64,000 bases of DNA from a bacterium (GTDB lineage: Bacteria > Krumholzibacteriota > Krumholzibacteriia > LZORAL124-64-63): positions 57,951 through 121,950 of the forward strand of contig JAIFKS010000014.1 of assembly GCA_020049465.1 (NCBI GenBank), given 5' to 3'. A program made the position numbers and the translations under genes. Numbering within the stretch: the stretch's first letter is position 1; each line of letters begins with the position of its first letter. This document shows positions 9,615 through 17,866 of the stretch, piece by piece. The notes beneath the pieces were generated by a model. That model did no database searches. It had not been told where the DNA came from and saw nothing but the letters and a program-made list of their open reading frames with translations.

Positions 9615-9839
9615 CGGGACTCCTCCGGGAGATTGACGGCTGGTGGAAAGCTGCTCCCCGTGACCGAGCGAGCCCCGGGCCGCCGAAACCGACCGACCAC
9701 GAATCCGTCACATGATCGGCGCTATCCATTAACAACTGAGGGATTTACCTGTTGCCGCGCGGGATCAACCATAGCTTACGACGCGATTGGCGTGCCCGGA
9801 GACTACGCTCATGACATTTTCGACGAAATTTGAGGTGGA

Positions 9840-10183
9840 GAGGAAAAAGAACCACCCCTTCTCCCCCAGCCGCCCGTCGATTGTGGCACGCGCCATCCCC
9901 CGTCCGTCAATCCACCCCCCCGGGTCGCGTCGGTTCGGCGGCGACGGCGCCGGCAGCACCACCGGAGGCTGCGTCGGTTCGCCGATGTGGTCGAGGATCC
10001 GCTCGAATGTCGGGCGGGCCAGCACGAAGGAGAAAATCAGCCTCGGACGCGGGCGAACCCGTGGGCCAGGATGCCGCACTTCAGAGGAGCCACAGGCTCG
10101 CCGGGGCCGCGCTGGCGGATGGTGGTCTCGACCACGCGCGGAAAAAATGGTCAGCAATCCGAAAAGTTGCGCCGGCGCAAACG
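9840..10183 (-). mobile_element. Internally deleted IS91-family element, copy A
   Basis: Reading on the minus strand, about 10138-10037 gives VVETTIRQRGPGEPVAPLK then CGILAHGFARVRG and a stop. This matches the N-terminal part of IS91-type transposases (CGxLxxGFARVRC). At about 10040 it switches frame to the C-terminal block FSFVLARPTFERILDHIGE followed by PTQPPVVLPAPSPP. The catalytic middle (HUH/tyrosine region) is missing, so it cannot encode a transposase. The downstream edge holds a 24-base stretch at 9848-9871 that is identical at 15571-15594; the upstream edge holds the palindrome TTGCGCCGGCGCAA at 10167-10180. Five bases beyond it lies the stop of the aldo/keto reductase gene. Confidence 0.75.
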
Positions 10184-10187
10184 CCAG

Positions 10188-11135
10188 CTACCAAGGCACC
10201 GGATCCCCCGCGATCTCCGTCGCCCACAGGTCAGCGATCGCCCGCACGACTTCCGGCGCCAGACGCCCCCGCGCCGCCGCGAAGTTGTCGCGCGCCTGCG
10301 CAGCGCTCCGGGCGCCGGGGATGACCGTCGAGACACCCGGCTGGGCGAGCGCGAACTGCAGCGCGGCTTGGGTCAGGGGCGTGCCGTCGGGAACCAGCGC
10401 CGCGAACTTCGCCAGCAGTACGGCACGACGTGCACGCACCGCAGGCGTCCAGCGCCGGCGCATGTCGGTGAAGCCGTGGTCGGGTCCGTACCGTCCCGCC
10501 AGCCAGCCCGAGTCGAGCGGCACCTTGACGACCAGGCCCATGCCGCGGTCCCGCGCCGCGACGAAGGCCGGCAGCGGCTCCTGGTGGAAGACGTTGAAGA
10601 GCATCTCGGCCGCGCGGCTCGCGGTGGTTTCGCGCAGCAGGTCCAACTCGTTGCGCCAGTCCAGCGAGGCGCCGTATGCGCGGATGAGACCCTCGTCCCT
10701 CAGTTTTTCCAATTCGTCGTACTGAAGCGCGGTGCGGCCGTCCAACAGGCCGAGCGGGGGATTGTGCAGCAGCACGATGTCGAGGTAGTCCGTGCGCAGG
10801 CGCCGGAGGCTTTCCTCCACCGAGGGCCTGATGGCCGTCACGCCGAAATCCGTCTCTCCCCGCGCGCTGTGCCCGAACTTCGAGCAGATCACGACGTCCC
10901 GGCGCAGCGGGCTGAGCACCTCGCCGAGGAGCTCCTCGCTGTGCCCGCCGCCATAGCCCGGCGCCGTGTCGAAGAAGTTGCAGCCGACGTCGAGCGCTGC
11001 GTGCACGATTGCCAGCGCCTCGTCCCGTTCGGCGGTGCTCCAGCCCGCTCTCGCCAGCTGCCAGCAGCCGAGTCCGATCGCGCTGACTTCCAAGCCGGTA
11101 TCGCCGAATGGGCGCCTGGGCAACGGGTCGTGCAT
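10188..11135 (-). CDS. Aldo/keto reductase
   Basis: 315 residues, the usual length. The AKR signatures are FFDTAPGYGGGHSE with Asp56 and Tyr61, Lys86 in ICSKFG and His124 in LLHNPP, which give the full D-Y-K-H catalytic tetrad. The late VIPGARSAAQARDNFAA segment is the NADP(H)-binding loop and helix. The enzyme reduces a carbonyl with NADPH in the cytoplasm; similar proteins include L-fucose/galactose dehydrogenase-like and general-stress AKRs, and the substrate is not decidable. The stop codon sits almost on the end of an IS91 remnant, and another remnant lies 257 bases upstream, so the gene is bracketed by mobile-element debris. Confidence 0.88.
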   Translation of the reverse strand: MHDPLPRRPFGDTGLEVSAIGLGCWQLARAGWSTAERDEALAIVHAALDVGCNFFDTAPGYGGGHSEELLGEVLSPLRRDVVICSKFGHSARGETDFGVTAIRPSVEESLRRLRTDYLDIVLLHNPPLGLLDGRTALQYDELEKLRDEGLIRAYGASLDWRNELDLLRETTASRAAEMLFNVFHQEPLPAFVAARDRGMGLVVKVPLDSGWLAGRYGPDHGFTDMRRRWTPAVRARRAVLLAKFAALVPDGTPLTQAALQFALAQPGVSTVIPGARSAAQARDNFAAARGRLAPEVVRAIADLWATEIAGDPVPW

Positions 11136-11238
11136 CAGATCGCCGCCAGCGCCTGTCCGAGCAGATGGTGCACCTCGGCAGCCACGGCCGCGACGTCGGG
11201 GCGTTCAACCAGCTTCAGCACCTGTCACTCCCCCAAAC

Positions 11239-11262
11239 TCCGTCGGCCTTGCGCCCGTTGCG
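11239..11262. repeat. Short motif nearly repeated at 6366-6390
   Basis: Reads CTCCGTCGGCCTTGCGCCCG followed by TTGC; the copy at 6366-6390 differs by one inserted base and about three substitutions. It lies downstream of the IS91 C-terminal fragment (copy C), where the element's 3' end would be expected. It could be an element terminus; this is inference from position and two copies only. Confidence 0.3.
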
Positions 11263-11391
11263 ATTGCGTTGAGGCGAGCATACCACGCTCGGAAGTCCAA
11301 AACCATCGCTCGCTCCCTCGCCGCAACATTCCGCCCCAACCGCCGCTCTCCTGCGGGCGCGGCACGAGCGCTCGTTCGCCTCAATCCCGGA

Positions 11392-11580
11392 TCACTCCCA
11401 GCCGTCGCCCTGCCCTGCCGCCTGGTCCATCTCCGGCCAGTCCGCGGTCGCGTTCGTCTGGTCGAACCCGAACGCGAGTTGCGGCGGCGACCGCGCCGGC
11501 AGCACCACCGGCGGCTGCATGGGTTCGCCGATGTGATCGAGGATCCGCTCGATCGTCGGGCGTGGCGGGAATGCGCGCAA
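11392..11580 (-). mobile_element. IS91-family transposase C-terminal fragment, copy C
   Basis: The minus-strand frame contains PRPTIERILDHIGEPMQPP then VVLPARSPP, the C-terminal block of IS91-type transposases. Unlike copies A and B it keeps a natural-looking terminus: QLAFGFDQTNATADWPEMDQ and a short tail to a stop at 11392-11394, matching the acidic, tryptophan-containing end of the family. Nothing of the N-terminal zinc region or catalytic core is present. It lies between the HAD and aldo/keto reductase genes. The rest of the 11136-11633 gap holds no gene I can support. Confidence 0.72.
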
Positions 11581-11602
11581 AAAATGCCGCGCCTGTCGCG
11601 GC
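11579..11602 (-). terminator. Intrinsic terminator of the HAD gene
   Basis: On the minus strand, stem GCCGCG, loop ACAGG, stem CGCGGC, then ATTTTTT. It lies 32 bases after the HAD stop codon and just before the IS91 fragment, so it also insulates the fragment. Confidence 0.65.
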
Positions 11603-11633
11603 GCGTGTGCCCCTGCAAACCTCCCCCAGCCCG

Positions 11634-12380
11634 TCAGTCGTGCGGCGACAACCCGACCAGTTCGCCGATGGATCGCACGATCCGATCCGGTCGCACCACA
11701 GTGCCTTCAGGGAGCCCCGTTCCGCGGTAGTCGTGCCAGATGCCCTGGATGCCGAGGGCCTGCGGCGCCGCGACATCCCACTCCAGGTTGTCGCCGACCA
11801 TGCTGGCCTCACACGGCGCCACCGCGAAGAACTCGAGTGCATGACGATAGACGCGCAGGTCGGGCTTCCCCGTGCCGAACTCCGCCTCGACGACGATGAG
11901 CTGGAAGAACCGGCCCAGATCGAAGCGCCCGATCTTGCCGCGCTGCTTCTCCGCCCCTCCGTTCGTGATCAAGCCGAGAGGCACCTCGAGCGCGTGCAGG
12001 ATCTCGAGGGTTTCGCGGGCCCCGGCCAGGAGGCAGTAGGCCTCGTCGCGCTTGCGGGCATAGGCGTTGCCCATGGCATCGGCCAGGGCGCGGTCAGCGA
12101 TGCCCGTTCTCTCCAGGGCGTACCGGCAGACCGTGCGTCTCGCTTCGTCGAGGTCCAGGCGCCCCACGCGAAACCGTTCCTCGTCGCTCCAGAACCAGTC
12201 GCTGACAGCCTTGATCGTGGTGACCATCGCAACGGGATCGAATGGCGTGGCGCCGACGGCGGAAAACTCTGCGCAGACCTCGGCCCACGACTCCCGGGCA
12301 AGGCGCGAGTAGTCCACGATGGTATCGTCGAGGTCGAACAGCATGACCTTCGGCAGCGATTCGCGGGGTGGGAAGGTCAC
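11634..12380 (-). CDS. HAD-superfamily hydrolase (subclass IA)
   Basis: 248 residues. Motif I is FDLDDT with nucleophile Asp16 and acid/base Asp18; motif II is LITNGG; the Lys of motif III lies in GTGKPD; motif IV is MVGDNLEWD. The helical cap between motifs I and II (~25-110) is the C1 type found in phosphoglycolate phosphatase, YjjG and epoxide-hydrolase-like members. It would dephosphorylate a small metabolite; the substrate is unknown. The ATG lies 12 bases after the stop of the upstream SWG-tailed protein gene, so the two are probably cotranscribed. Confidence 0.88.
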   Translation of the reverse strand: MTFPPRESLPKVMLFDLDDTIVDYSRLARESWAEVCAEFSAVGATPFDPVAMVTTIKAVSDWFWSDEERFRVGRLDLDEARRTVCRYALERTGIADRALADAMGNAYARKRDEAYCLLAGARETLEILHALEVPLGLITNGGAEKQRGKIGRFDLGRFFQLIVVEAEFGTGKPDLRVYRHALEFFAVAPCEASMVGDNLEWDVAAPQALGIQGIWHDYRGTGLPEGTVVRPDRIVRSIGELVGLSPHD

Positions 12381-12392
12381 GATGCCTCGCTT

Positions 12393-13010
12393 CTACCGAT
12401 AGAGGGCGCGCAGCCGGCCCCAACTGATCTTCTCCACAGAGACGGGCGATGCCTCCAGATAGAGGTGGAAGCGCAGATCCAATGCTTCCGTGGCGCCGTG
12501 CCAGGGTCCGGCCAACCCGTTCCCCGACGTCTTGCGTTCGCCGCGAGGGTAGGAGTCGCCCACCCTGCAATAGGCCAGTCCGCCGGCGCGAGGCACCTCT
12601 GTCGTGGCTCCCAGCAAATAGTCGCCCGGCTCGAGCAGGGGACACTCCGCGCCGAAATCAAAGAGAACCGAAGGCCAGGTCCCGAACGCCGGCATGGGCT
12701 GCACAATCTCCGCGTAGCGTACGGACGCGTCAGCCGACATGACGGCGACCCGGATCGGGTCGCCCTCGAACAGCCCCACGTGCTGCTCGAATTGGAGCTC
12801 CAGTGCGATGATGCGGGTTGGACAGTCCAACCGCACCGTCTGGCCGACGGAAATTGTCGAACCGTCCCAGCGTCGGCCGAACCATACGTAGCCTTCGGCG
12901 CGGTTGTAGGCGCACGGATTATCGATCGTCTGGGGGCACTCCGCGGCGGCCGCCATGCCGCAGGCCACTGCCAACCATCCAAGGGAGACCAGGCTCATTC
13001 TCCGTGACAT
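12393..13010 (-). CDS. Secreted protein of unknown function with SWGxxxALYR C-terminus
   Basis: 205 residues from ATG 13010, chosen because it starts a clean signal peptide (MSRRMSLVSLGWLAVACGMA, then AAA before ECPQ). An in-frame start at 13151 would put a long non-signal stretch in front. The mature protein looks beta-rich and has Cys residues (ECPQTIDNPC, RLDCP, AECPLL, AYCRVG) that could pair in disulfides. I recognise no family. Its final residues, ISWGRLRALYR, match the end of the ubiquitin-like protein at 8886-9614 ([12 protein letters not shown]), although the bodies are unrelated. This suggests a shared export or anchoring signal. The HAD gene follows after 12 bases. Confidence 0.75.
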   Translation of the reverse strand: MSRRMSLVSLGWLAVACGMAAAAECPQTIDNPCAYNRAEGYVWFGRRWDGSTISVGQTVRLDCPTRIIALELQFEQHVGLFEGDPIRVAVMSADASVRYAEIVQPMPAFGTWPSVLFDFGAECPLLEPGDYLLGATTEVPRAGGLAYCRVGDSYPRGERKTSGNGLAGPWHGATEALDLRFHLYLEASPVSVEKISWGRLRALYR

Positions 13011-13155
13011 GGAGTTAACCTTCCCCGGGGCCAGCAGCGCGAGTGCGAACACGCACCAGCCCGGGATTGCTGGCCACCGTGCATCGACATCAACCCCGAG
13101 GAGAACCTCGCGAACCCATTCTAGCAGCAAGGCGCGGCCCGCGTCAGCCACGCGT

Positions 13156-15393
13156 TCACTTCATCAACAGGAGCTTGACCGTCCTTGCGCCACCATCACT
13201 GCTCGCGCGCACCACATAGGTGCCGGCGGCAACGGCGCGCCCCGCCTCGTCGATGCCGCGCCAGTCGAACCCGTGCGCGCCGGCAGCAAGGACGCCGGCG
13301 TGCAACCGGCGCACGCGGCGGCCACACAGGTCGAACACGCTGATCTCGGCCGGTCCTGCCGACGGCATGGTGAACATGACCCGGGTCATCGGGTTGAAGG
13401 GGTTCGGCGCGGCGCGCAACGCCATGTCGGCCGCTGGCGCGGGCGCCGCGGCAACGGGCCGGCCCGCAAGGACCGGACGATTGTAGGTCCGGAACCCGCC
13501 GGTCGCGGTGGTGACCACCAGCCGATCGCGGGCGATCGCGACGTCGACGATGCCGCTCCCGATCCACAGCCCGCCGCACCTGACGACGTTGCGGGGGTTG
13601 CGCGCGTCCAGGACCGCGACCTCGCCATGGTACGGACTCCACACATAGAGCAGGCTGCCGTCGGCAGTCACTCGGGAGCCCCAGTCCAGGATGGCAGGTA
13701 CGGCCTCGATCGGCAGGATACTGGTGCCCAGAGCGTGCGGCTGCTCCGGTTCGGAAAGATCGAACGCATTGACCACGATGCGTACTTCGAAAGTGTCGGG
13801 CTGGAGGCTGTAGTACCGGAGGTCGAGTCCGTAGGCGATGTCGCCTGAGGCGGCAAAGCGACAGATCATGGTCTGCGCTTCGACGCCTGCGACAAGGTCG
13901 GCGACGCGCTGCGGGTCGCCGCCGTCTTCGGCCAGCCAGACGCCGGGCGAGCGGTCGCCGTCACGGCGGTTGCCGACGTAGACGCCGGGGCGGACTTCGC
14001 AGGGATACTCCGGCAGGTCCACCGGCACCAGCGTCGCGCTGCCGTCCGCGGCAACGGACAACCGATTCGGTGTCGGCGACCCGCTGACGAACCAGCCGGT
14101 GCCGGCCGGGAAGGCCCAGACGTTATCATTAATTCCGCATAACCCCAGCCGCAGCCTGAGCGGCCGGATGGCCGCCGGATCGGTCACGTCCAGGACCCAG
14201 GTGCCGCCTCCGCACCCTCCGACCAGCGCCCGCCCACCGTTGACGCTCACCACCTTGTTCCTCTGGTCCGTTTGCTCGTCGGGCGTGACCCAGGCGCCCA
14301 GCAGCACCGGCCGATCGGGGTCGGCGACGTCCATCACCGTCAGCCGCCCGACACCGCCGGCGAGATAGGCGCGATCGCCCACGAACTGCAGGTCCTGGAT
14401 ACCGACGCCGGTCCGGTGGCGGCCGACAACCGCCGGCGCGAAGGGATCCGACAGGCCCAGGATCGTCAACCCTTCCTGGCGGGCGAAGAGATGGTCACCC
14501 TGCGACTCCAATTCGGCCATGTTCCACGCCGGCGTGACGCCCCACGACAGCCGGCGACCCTCGCGGGTGTACACGGCCACGTTCCAGTCGGTGGTATAGA
14601 GCAGCGTGTCGTGGACAGCGAAGCCGGGCCCCCAATATTCCCCCGCCAAGCCGCCGCCGATCGCCCGCGGGGCCATGGGATCAGCGATATCCCACAGGAA
14701 GGAAAGACCCCCGTAGGACGTGCTCAGCAGCCCGTCATTGATCGTCAGGGGTTCGCCCGGTGCGCCCAGGTCGCGCACCGGGACCGGCTGCAGGGGATCC
14801 GACACATCGAAGATCAAGGTGGTGCTCTCGTTCCCGAGATAGAGCGTGTTGCCGGTCGCCTCTGCCGAGCGCAGAACATACGGCGCGAACGGGCTGTCCA
14901 GGGACTTGATCACCCGTGGCTGTCGCGACCCGGTGATGTCGACGATATGGAGGCTCCGGCCGTCGTTGACGTAGACGTACGGGCCGACCACGGTCATCCC
15001 CCATGTCGATGCGCTCCACTCGTGTTCGAAATCGAGGCGACCTGCCACCTGCAGTCCCCTGCCGGCGTCATCGCGAACCACGTGCAGCACGCGATCGGCG
15101 GTCAGGGCGCAGATCCGCCTCTGGGTGCGCACGAGGTCGACGATGCCGGCCGACAGCTCGACGCGACTGCGCACCCGGGGCAACGCCGGATCGGTCACGT
15201 CGACGTCCTCCAGCCAGGCGCCGTTGGCGAGGTAGACCGTCCGCTGGTCGACCACCATGGCGCCGCAATAGCCTTCGGTCCAGCCGCCGCGTTGCTTGAA
15301 GGAGAGGCCGCCGGGCTCGTCGGCCAGGGCACGGAGCGGAAGGATTCCGGCCACTAGCAGGCCGAGAATGGCGCACAGGAGATATTTATTCAT
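13156..15393 (-). CDS. Secreted LVIVD-type beta-propeller protein with FlgD/Por-like sorting tail
   Basis: 745 residues from ATG 15393, which opens a signal peptide (MNKYLLCAILGLLVAGILPL then RALAD); an upstream in-frame start at 15477 lacks one. Repeats of the form 'D(V/I)(T/A)DPxxPR', each followed by a short beta stretch, run through ~60-620, as in LVIVD-repeat propellers. The last ~85 residues form a FlgD-Ig/Por tail: NPFNPMTRVMFTMP, VFDLCGRRVR, GTYVVRASS and a final VKLLLMK. Such tails route proteins through type IX-like secretion in FCB bacteria. A cell-surface or extracellular binding role is likely; no catalytic motif is seen. Confidence 0.82.
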   Translation of the reverse strand: MNKYLLCAILGLLVAGILPLRALADEPGGLSFKQRGGWTEGYCGAMVVDQRTVYLANGAWLEDVDVTDPALPRVRSRVELSAGIVDLVRTQRRICALTADRVLHVVRDDAGRGLQVAGRLDFEHEWSASTWGMTVVGPYVYVNDGRSLHIVDITGSRQPRVIKSLDSPFAPYVLRSAEATGNTLYLGNESTTLIFDVSDPLQPVPVRDLGAPGEPLTINDGLLSTSYGGLSFLWDIADPMAPRAIGGGLAGEYWGPGFAVHDTLLYTTDWNVAVYTREGRRLSWGVTPAWNMAELESQGDHLFARQEGLTILGLSDPFAPAVVGRHRTGVGIQDLQFVGDRAYLAGGVGRLTVMDVADPDRPVLLGAWVTPDEQTDQRNKVVSVNGGRALVGGCGGGTWVLDVTDPAAIRPLRLRLGLCGINDNVWAFPAGTGWFVSGSPTPNRLSVAADGSATLVPVDLPEYPCEVRPGVYVGNRRDGDRSPGVWLAEDGGDPQRVADLVAGVEAQTMICRFAASGDIAYGLDLRYYSLQPDTFEVRIVVNAFDLSEPEQPHALGTSILPIEAVPAILDWGSRVTADGSLLYVWSPYHGEVAVLDARNPRNVVRCGGLWIGSGIVDVAIARDRLVVTTATGGFRTYNRPVLAGRPVAAAPAPAADMALRAAPNPFNPMTRVMFTMPSAGPAEISVFDLCGRRVRRLHAGVLAAGAHGFDWRGIDEAGRAVAAGTYVVRASSDGGARTVKLLLMK

Positions 15394-15564
15394 GGTCCAA
15401 GTCCTTGCCGGACAAGATGGCGGGCGAGTGTCACCTGGACGGGCGCAAGCGACGTGCCGCTGACGCGGGGCTGGCAATCATTTGCGAAGGACACCCACAG
15501 CCGTGCGTCTCCGCCCTCGCCAGCCAGCGGCGTTAACGGCCAGAACACCGGGATCAGGGGGATA

Positions 15565-16119
15565 GAAAAGAGAACCACCCCTTCTCCCCCAGCCACCCGA
15601 CGATCGTGACACGCCCCACCCCCGCCCGCCAATCCACCCCCTGATCCGCGCCGGTTTGGCGGCGACCGCGCCGGCAGCACCTTGGGCGGCTGCATGGATT
15701 CGCCGATGTGATCGAGGATCCGCTCGATCGTCGGGCGGTCCAGCACGAAGGCTATGATCCGCATCGGCTCGCCGCACTTCGGGCAGCTCAGGGGAAGGCA
15801 TTCGTAGATCCGCACCAGCAGCAGCGCCCAGCAGCGGGCGGCCGCGCGGCGAACATCGGACTTGGGCGCCGGTTCGCCGGACTCGGCCGAGGCCTGCGCC
15901 TGCACAGACGGCTCCGGACTTCATGGACCAGGTGGGCCGAGACGTCGACCATGCGCCGCGCCGCGACAGTTGTCGCCGGCGGTGGACAGGTCGCAGCGGA
16001 CACGCACACTCCCGGACGCCAGGGGGCGGTGGGAGGTGGTGATGCCGACGGGCACTTGTGCCGGCGCAAGTGTCGGGCGCAGTTGGCGCGGATTCAGGAA
16101 AGTTGCCCCGGCGCAGGCG
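15565..16119 (-). mobile_element. Internally deleted IS91-family element, copy B
   Basis: On the minus strand ARRMVDVSAHLVHEV (near 15960-15910) matches the segment after the N-terminal zinc cluster of IS91-type transposases. A spacer follows, then the C-terminal block VRIYECLPLSCPKCGEPMR, IIAFVLDRPTIERILDHIGE and SMQPPKVLPARSPP, with its CxxC zinc pair intact. The catalytic core is gone. Copies A and B share about 190 bases over the C-terminal block and downstream flank, including an exact 24-base match at 15571-15594. Both also carry a related GC palindrome upstream of the N-terminal piece (16097-16119 here; 19 of 23 bases match 10161-10183). No intact gene lies in the 15394-16222 gap. Confidence 0.75.
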
Positions 16120-16222
16120 AAAGGGAGGAATAGCCGACAGGGGTGAATCAGCGAACGCAGAGGCAAGCACCGGGCCGGGGCAGCACATCAGCGTGGGCTG
16201 ATAAGTGAGCCGAACGGAGAGC

Positions 16223-17866
16223 TCAGAAGCGCCGCTCCAGCGCCACAATCCAACCATCGCGACCGTCGGCCACCGCGTCCCCGGGCACATCCCAGCGGCT
16301 CCAGACCGCGTGCGCGCGCCAGGGGCCGGGAACGCCCTGCCGCAGGCCGCCGATCGTCAGCGATCCGCTCCACCGACGTGCCGGCGTCGGCGTGTGACCC
16401 TCGGCGCCCCACGTGGCGCGCGAAAGTCCGCCTTCGGCGTACCAGGAACCGCCGGCGGTACGCGGGCGCCAACGCACCAGGCCCGAGACCTGTTCACCGG
16501 CGCCGCCGAGCGGATGCCCCAGCACCCAGTCGTCGTTCGTGTAGCCGTCGGGAAACGAACTGTTGCTGTACCACAGGACCAGCGGATGGAGCGTCTCGGC
16601 GTATTCCACCGCCAGATCCCAGCGCGGACTGACCAGCTCGATGCCGGCCACCGAGGCCGGCGCCGAGATCTCGGGAATGGCGCCGCCCGGTCCGCGCGGC
16701 AGGAAATCGGTGCCGGCGTACTCCCACCACAGACGCCCTGCGGCGGCCGGTAGCACGCGCCACGGCGCCCGGACCCAGCGGATCTCCATCTGCGCGGCGA
16801 ACAGGCGGTCCGTGAGCGGCCCGATCTCCATCTCGCGCCAGGTCGTGCCGGCGACCGGGAAATTGATCTGCAGGAGATCCGGCCACAGCGTGCCTTCGCG
16901 CGGCACGGCCATCGCCGTCTGCGACCCTCCGACCCGGAACCAGTCGGTCACGCGCCAGCGCAGGAGCCACTGGAAGAACCACGGTCGATCTTCGCGCACA
17001 CCGGTCGCCGCCAAACGGTCGACCACCTGCCGCCGGTCGAGCCGGCCGACGCGCAGGAGAAGATGCTCCGGCGCCAGCGGCCGAACGAGCCCCCGCCAGC
17101 GAAAGGGCGCCACGCGGCGCGCGGTCAACGCAGGGAATGGCCGACCGCCGCGATCCAGCAGCAGGGCTCCGCCCAGTCCGGGGCCGTCACGCCGCGGCTC
17201 CCAGCCGGCGCTCAGCGCCCAGTTCCCCAGCCGGACGCCGCCCGCCGCGCGGACCAGGTCGGCCCGCAGGCCGTCGTCCTGCAGCAGGTACCGCCGTTCC
17301 TGCGCCGGGCCGGTGACCGGATTCCAGAGCGGCCACAGCCGCGGGTCAGCGCCCTGGAGATCGGGATCGCCGCCGCCGGCTCCCCACCCCGTCTGCGCAA
17401 CCGCGCGCGCTGTCGCCCCGGCCCACCAGCGGCCCCTCACCGCCTGCGCGCCCACTTCCGCCGCCGCGTTCCAGCCCGGACCCCAGATCAGCCCCGCTTC
17501 GCCGTCCTGCGTGCCGCCGCGGTCGGTGTGCCCGATCAGCAGGCGCGCACCGGTCCAGCCGCCCTCCGCCAGCAACGCGGCCAACCCCGCGGCCGCTTCG
17601 CGTTCCGCGGGGTCTTCAAGCGCCGCGCCGATGGCCGCGGTCAGTGTCCGCCATTCGTCGGCGCTGAGGGGTTCATCGATGGGAGGCTGCAGACCGGCTT
17701 CGAGCGCCAGGCGCCGCAGGGTCGACCAGGGCACCAGACGGGCGTCCAGATCGCCGGCGCCCGGCAGGTCGGCGACTGTTTCGAAAGCCGGCAGGGATGA
17801 TGCTGCGGCTCCGGAAACCGGGACGCCGGCCGCCAGCGTCCACGCCAGAACCGCCGCCGCCGTCAG
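16223..17866 (-). CDS. Outer-membrane beta-barrel, capsule-assembly Wzi-like
   Basis: About 547 residues. The start is uncertain: the frame has no ATG, GTG or TTG near the signal sequence TAAAVLAWTLAAGVPVSGAAA. The best candidate is CTG 17866, which overlaps the stop of the upstream gene (CTGA). The body alternates polar and aromatic residues as in barrels. It includes LGNWALSAGWEPRRDGPGLG, then LLLDRGGRPFP and APFRW, the pattern around the Wzi family's lumen loop. It ends with WIVALERRF, a terminal Phe typical of BAM-inserted barrels. Wzi anchors capsule polysaccharide at the cell surface. No capsule genes are next to it, so the role is family-level inference. Confidence 0.65.
   Translation of the reverse strand: MTAAAVLAWTLAAGVPVSGAAASSLPAFETVADLPGAGDLDARLVPWSTLRRLALEAGLQPPIDEPLSADEWRTLTAAIGAALEDPAEREAAAGLAALLAEGGWTGARLLIGHTDRGGTQDGEAGLIWGPGWNAAAEVGAQAVRGRWWAGATARAVAQTGWGAGGGDPDLQGADPRLWPLWNPVTGPAQERRYLLQDDGLRADLVRAAGGVRLGNWALSAGWEPRRDGPGLGGALLLDRGGRPFPALTARRVAPFRWRGLVRPLAPEHLLLRVGRLDRRQVVDRLAATGVREDRPWFFQWLLRWRVTDWFRVGGSQTAMAVPREGTLWPDLLQINFPVAGTTWREMEIGPLTDRLFAAQMEIRWVRAPWRVLPAAAGRLWWEYAGTDFLPRGPGGAIPEISAPASVAGIELVSPRWDLAVEYAETLHPLVLWYSNSSFPDGYTNDDWVLGHPLGGAGEQVSGLVRWRPRTAGGSWYAEGGLSRATWGAEGHTPTPARRWSGSLTIGGLRQGVPGPWRAHAVWSRWDVPGDAVADGRDGWIVALERRF

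Noticed and set aside
8747..16205. Prophage or integron cassette array
   Set aside because: No phage structural genes, integrase or attC-like paired hairpins were found; IS91 fragments explain the mobile signature.
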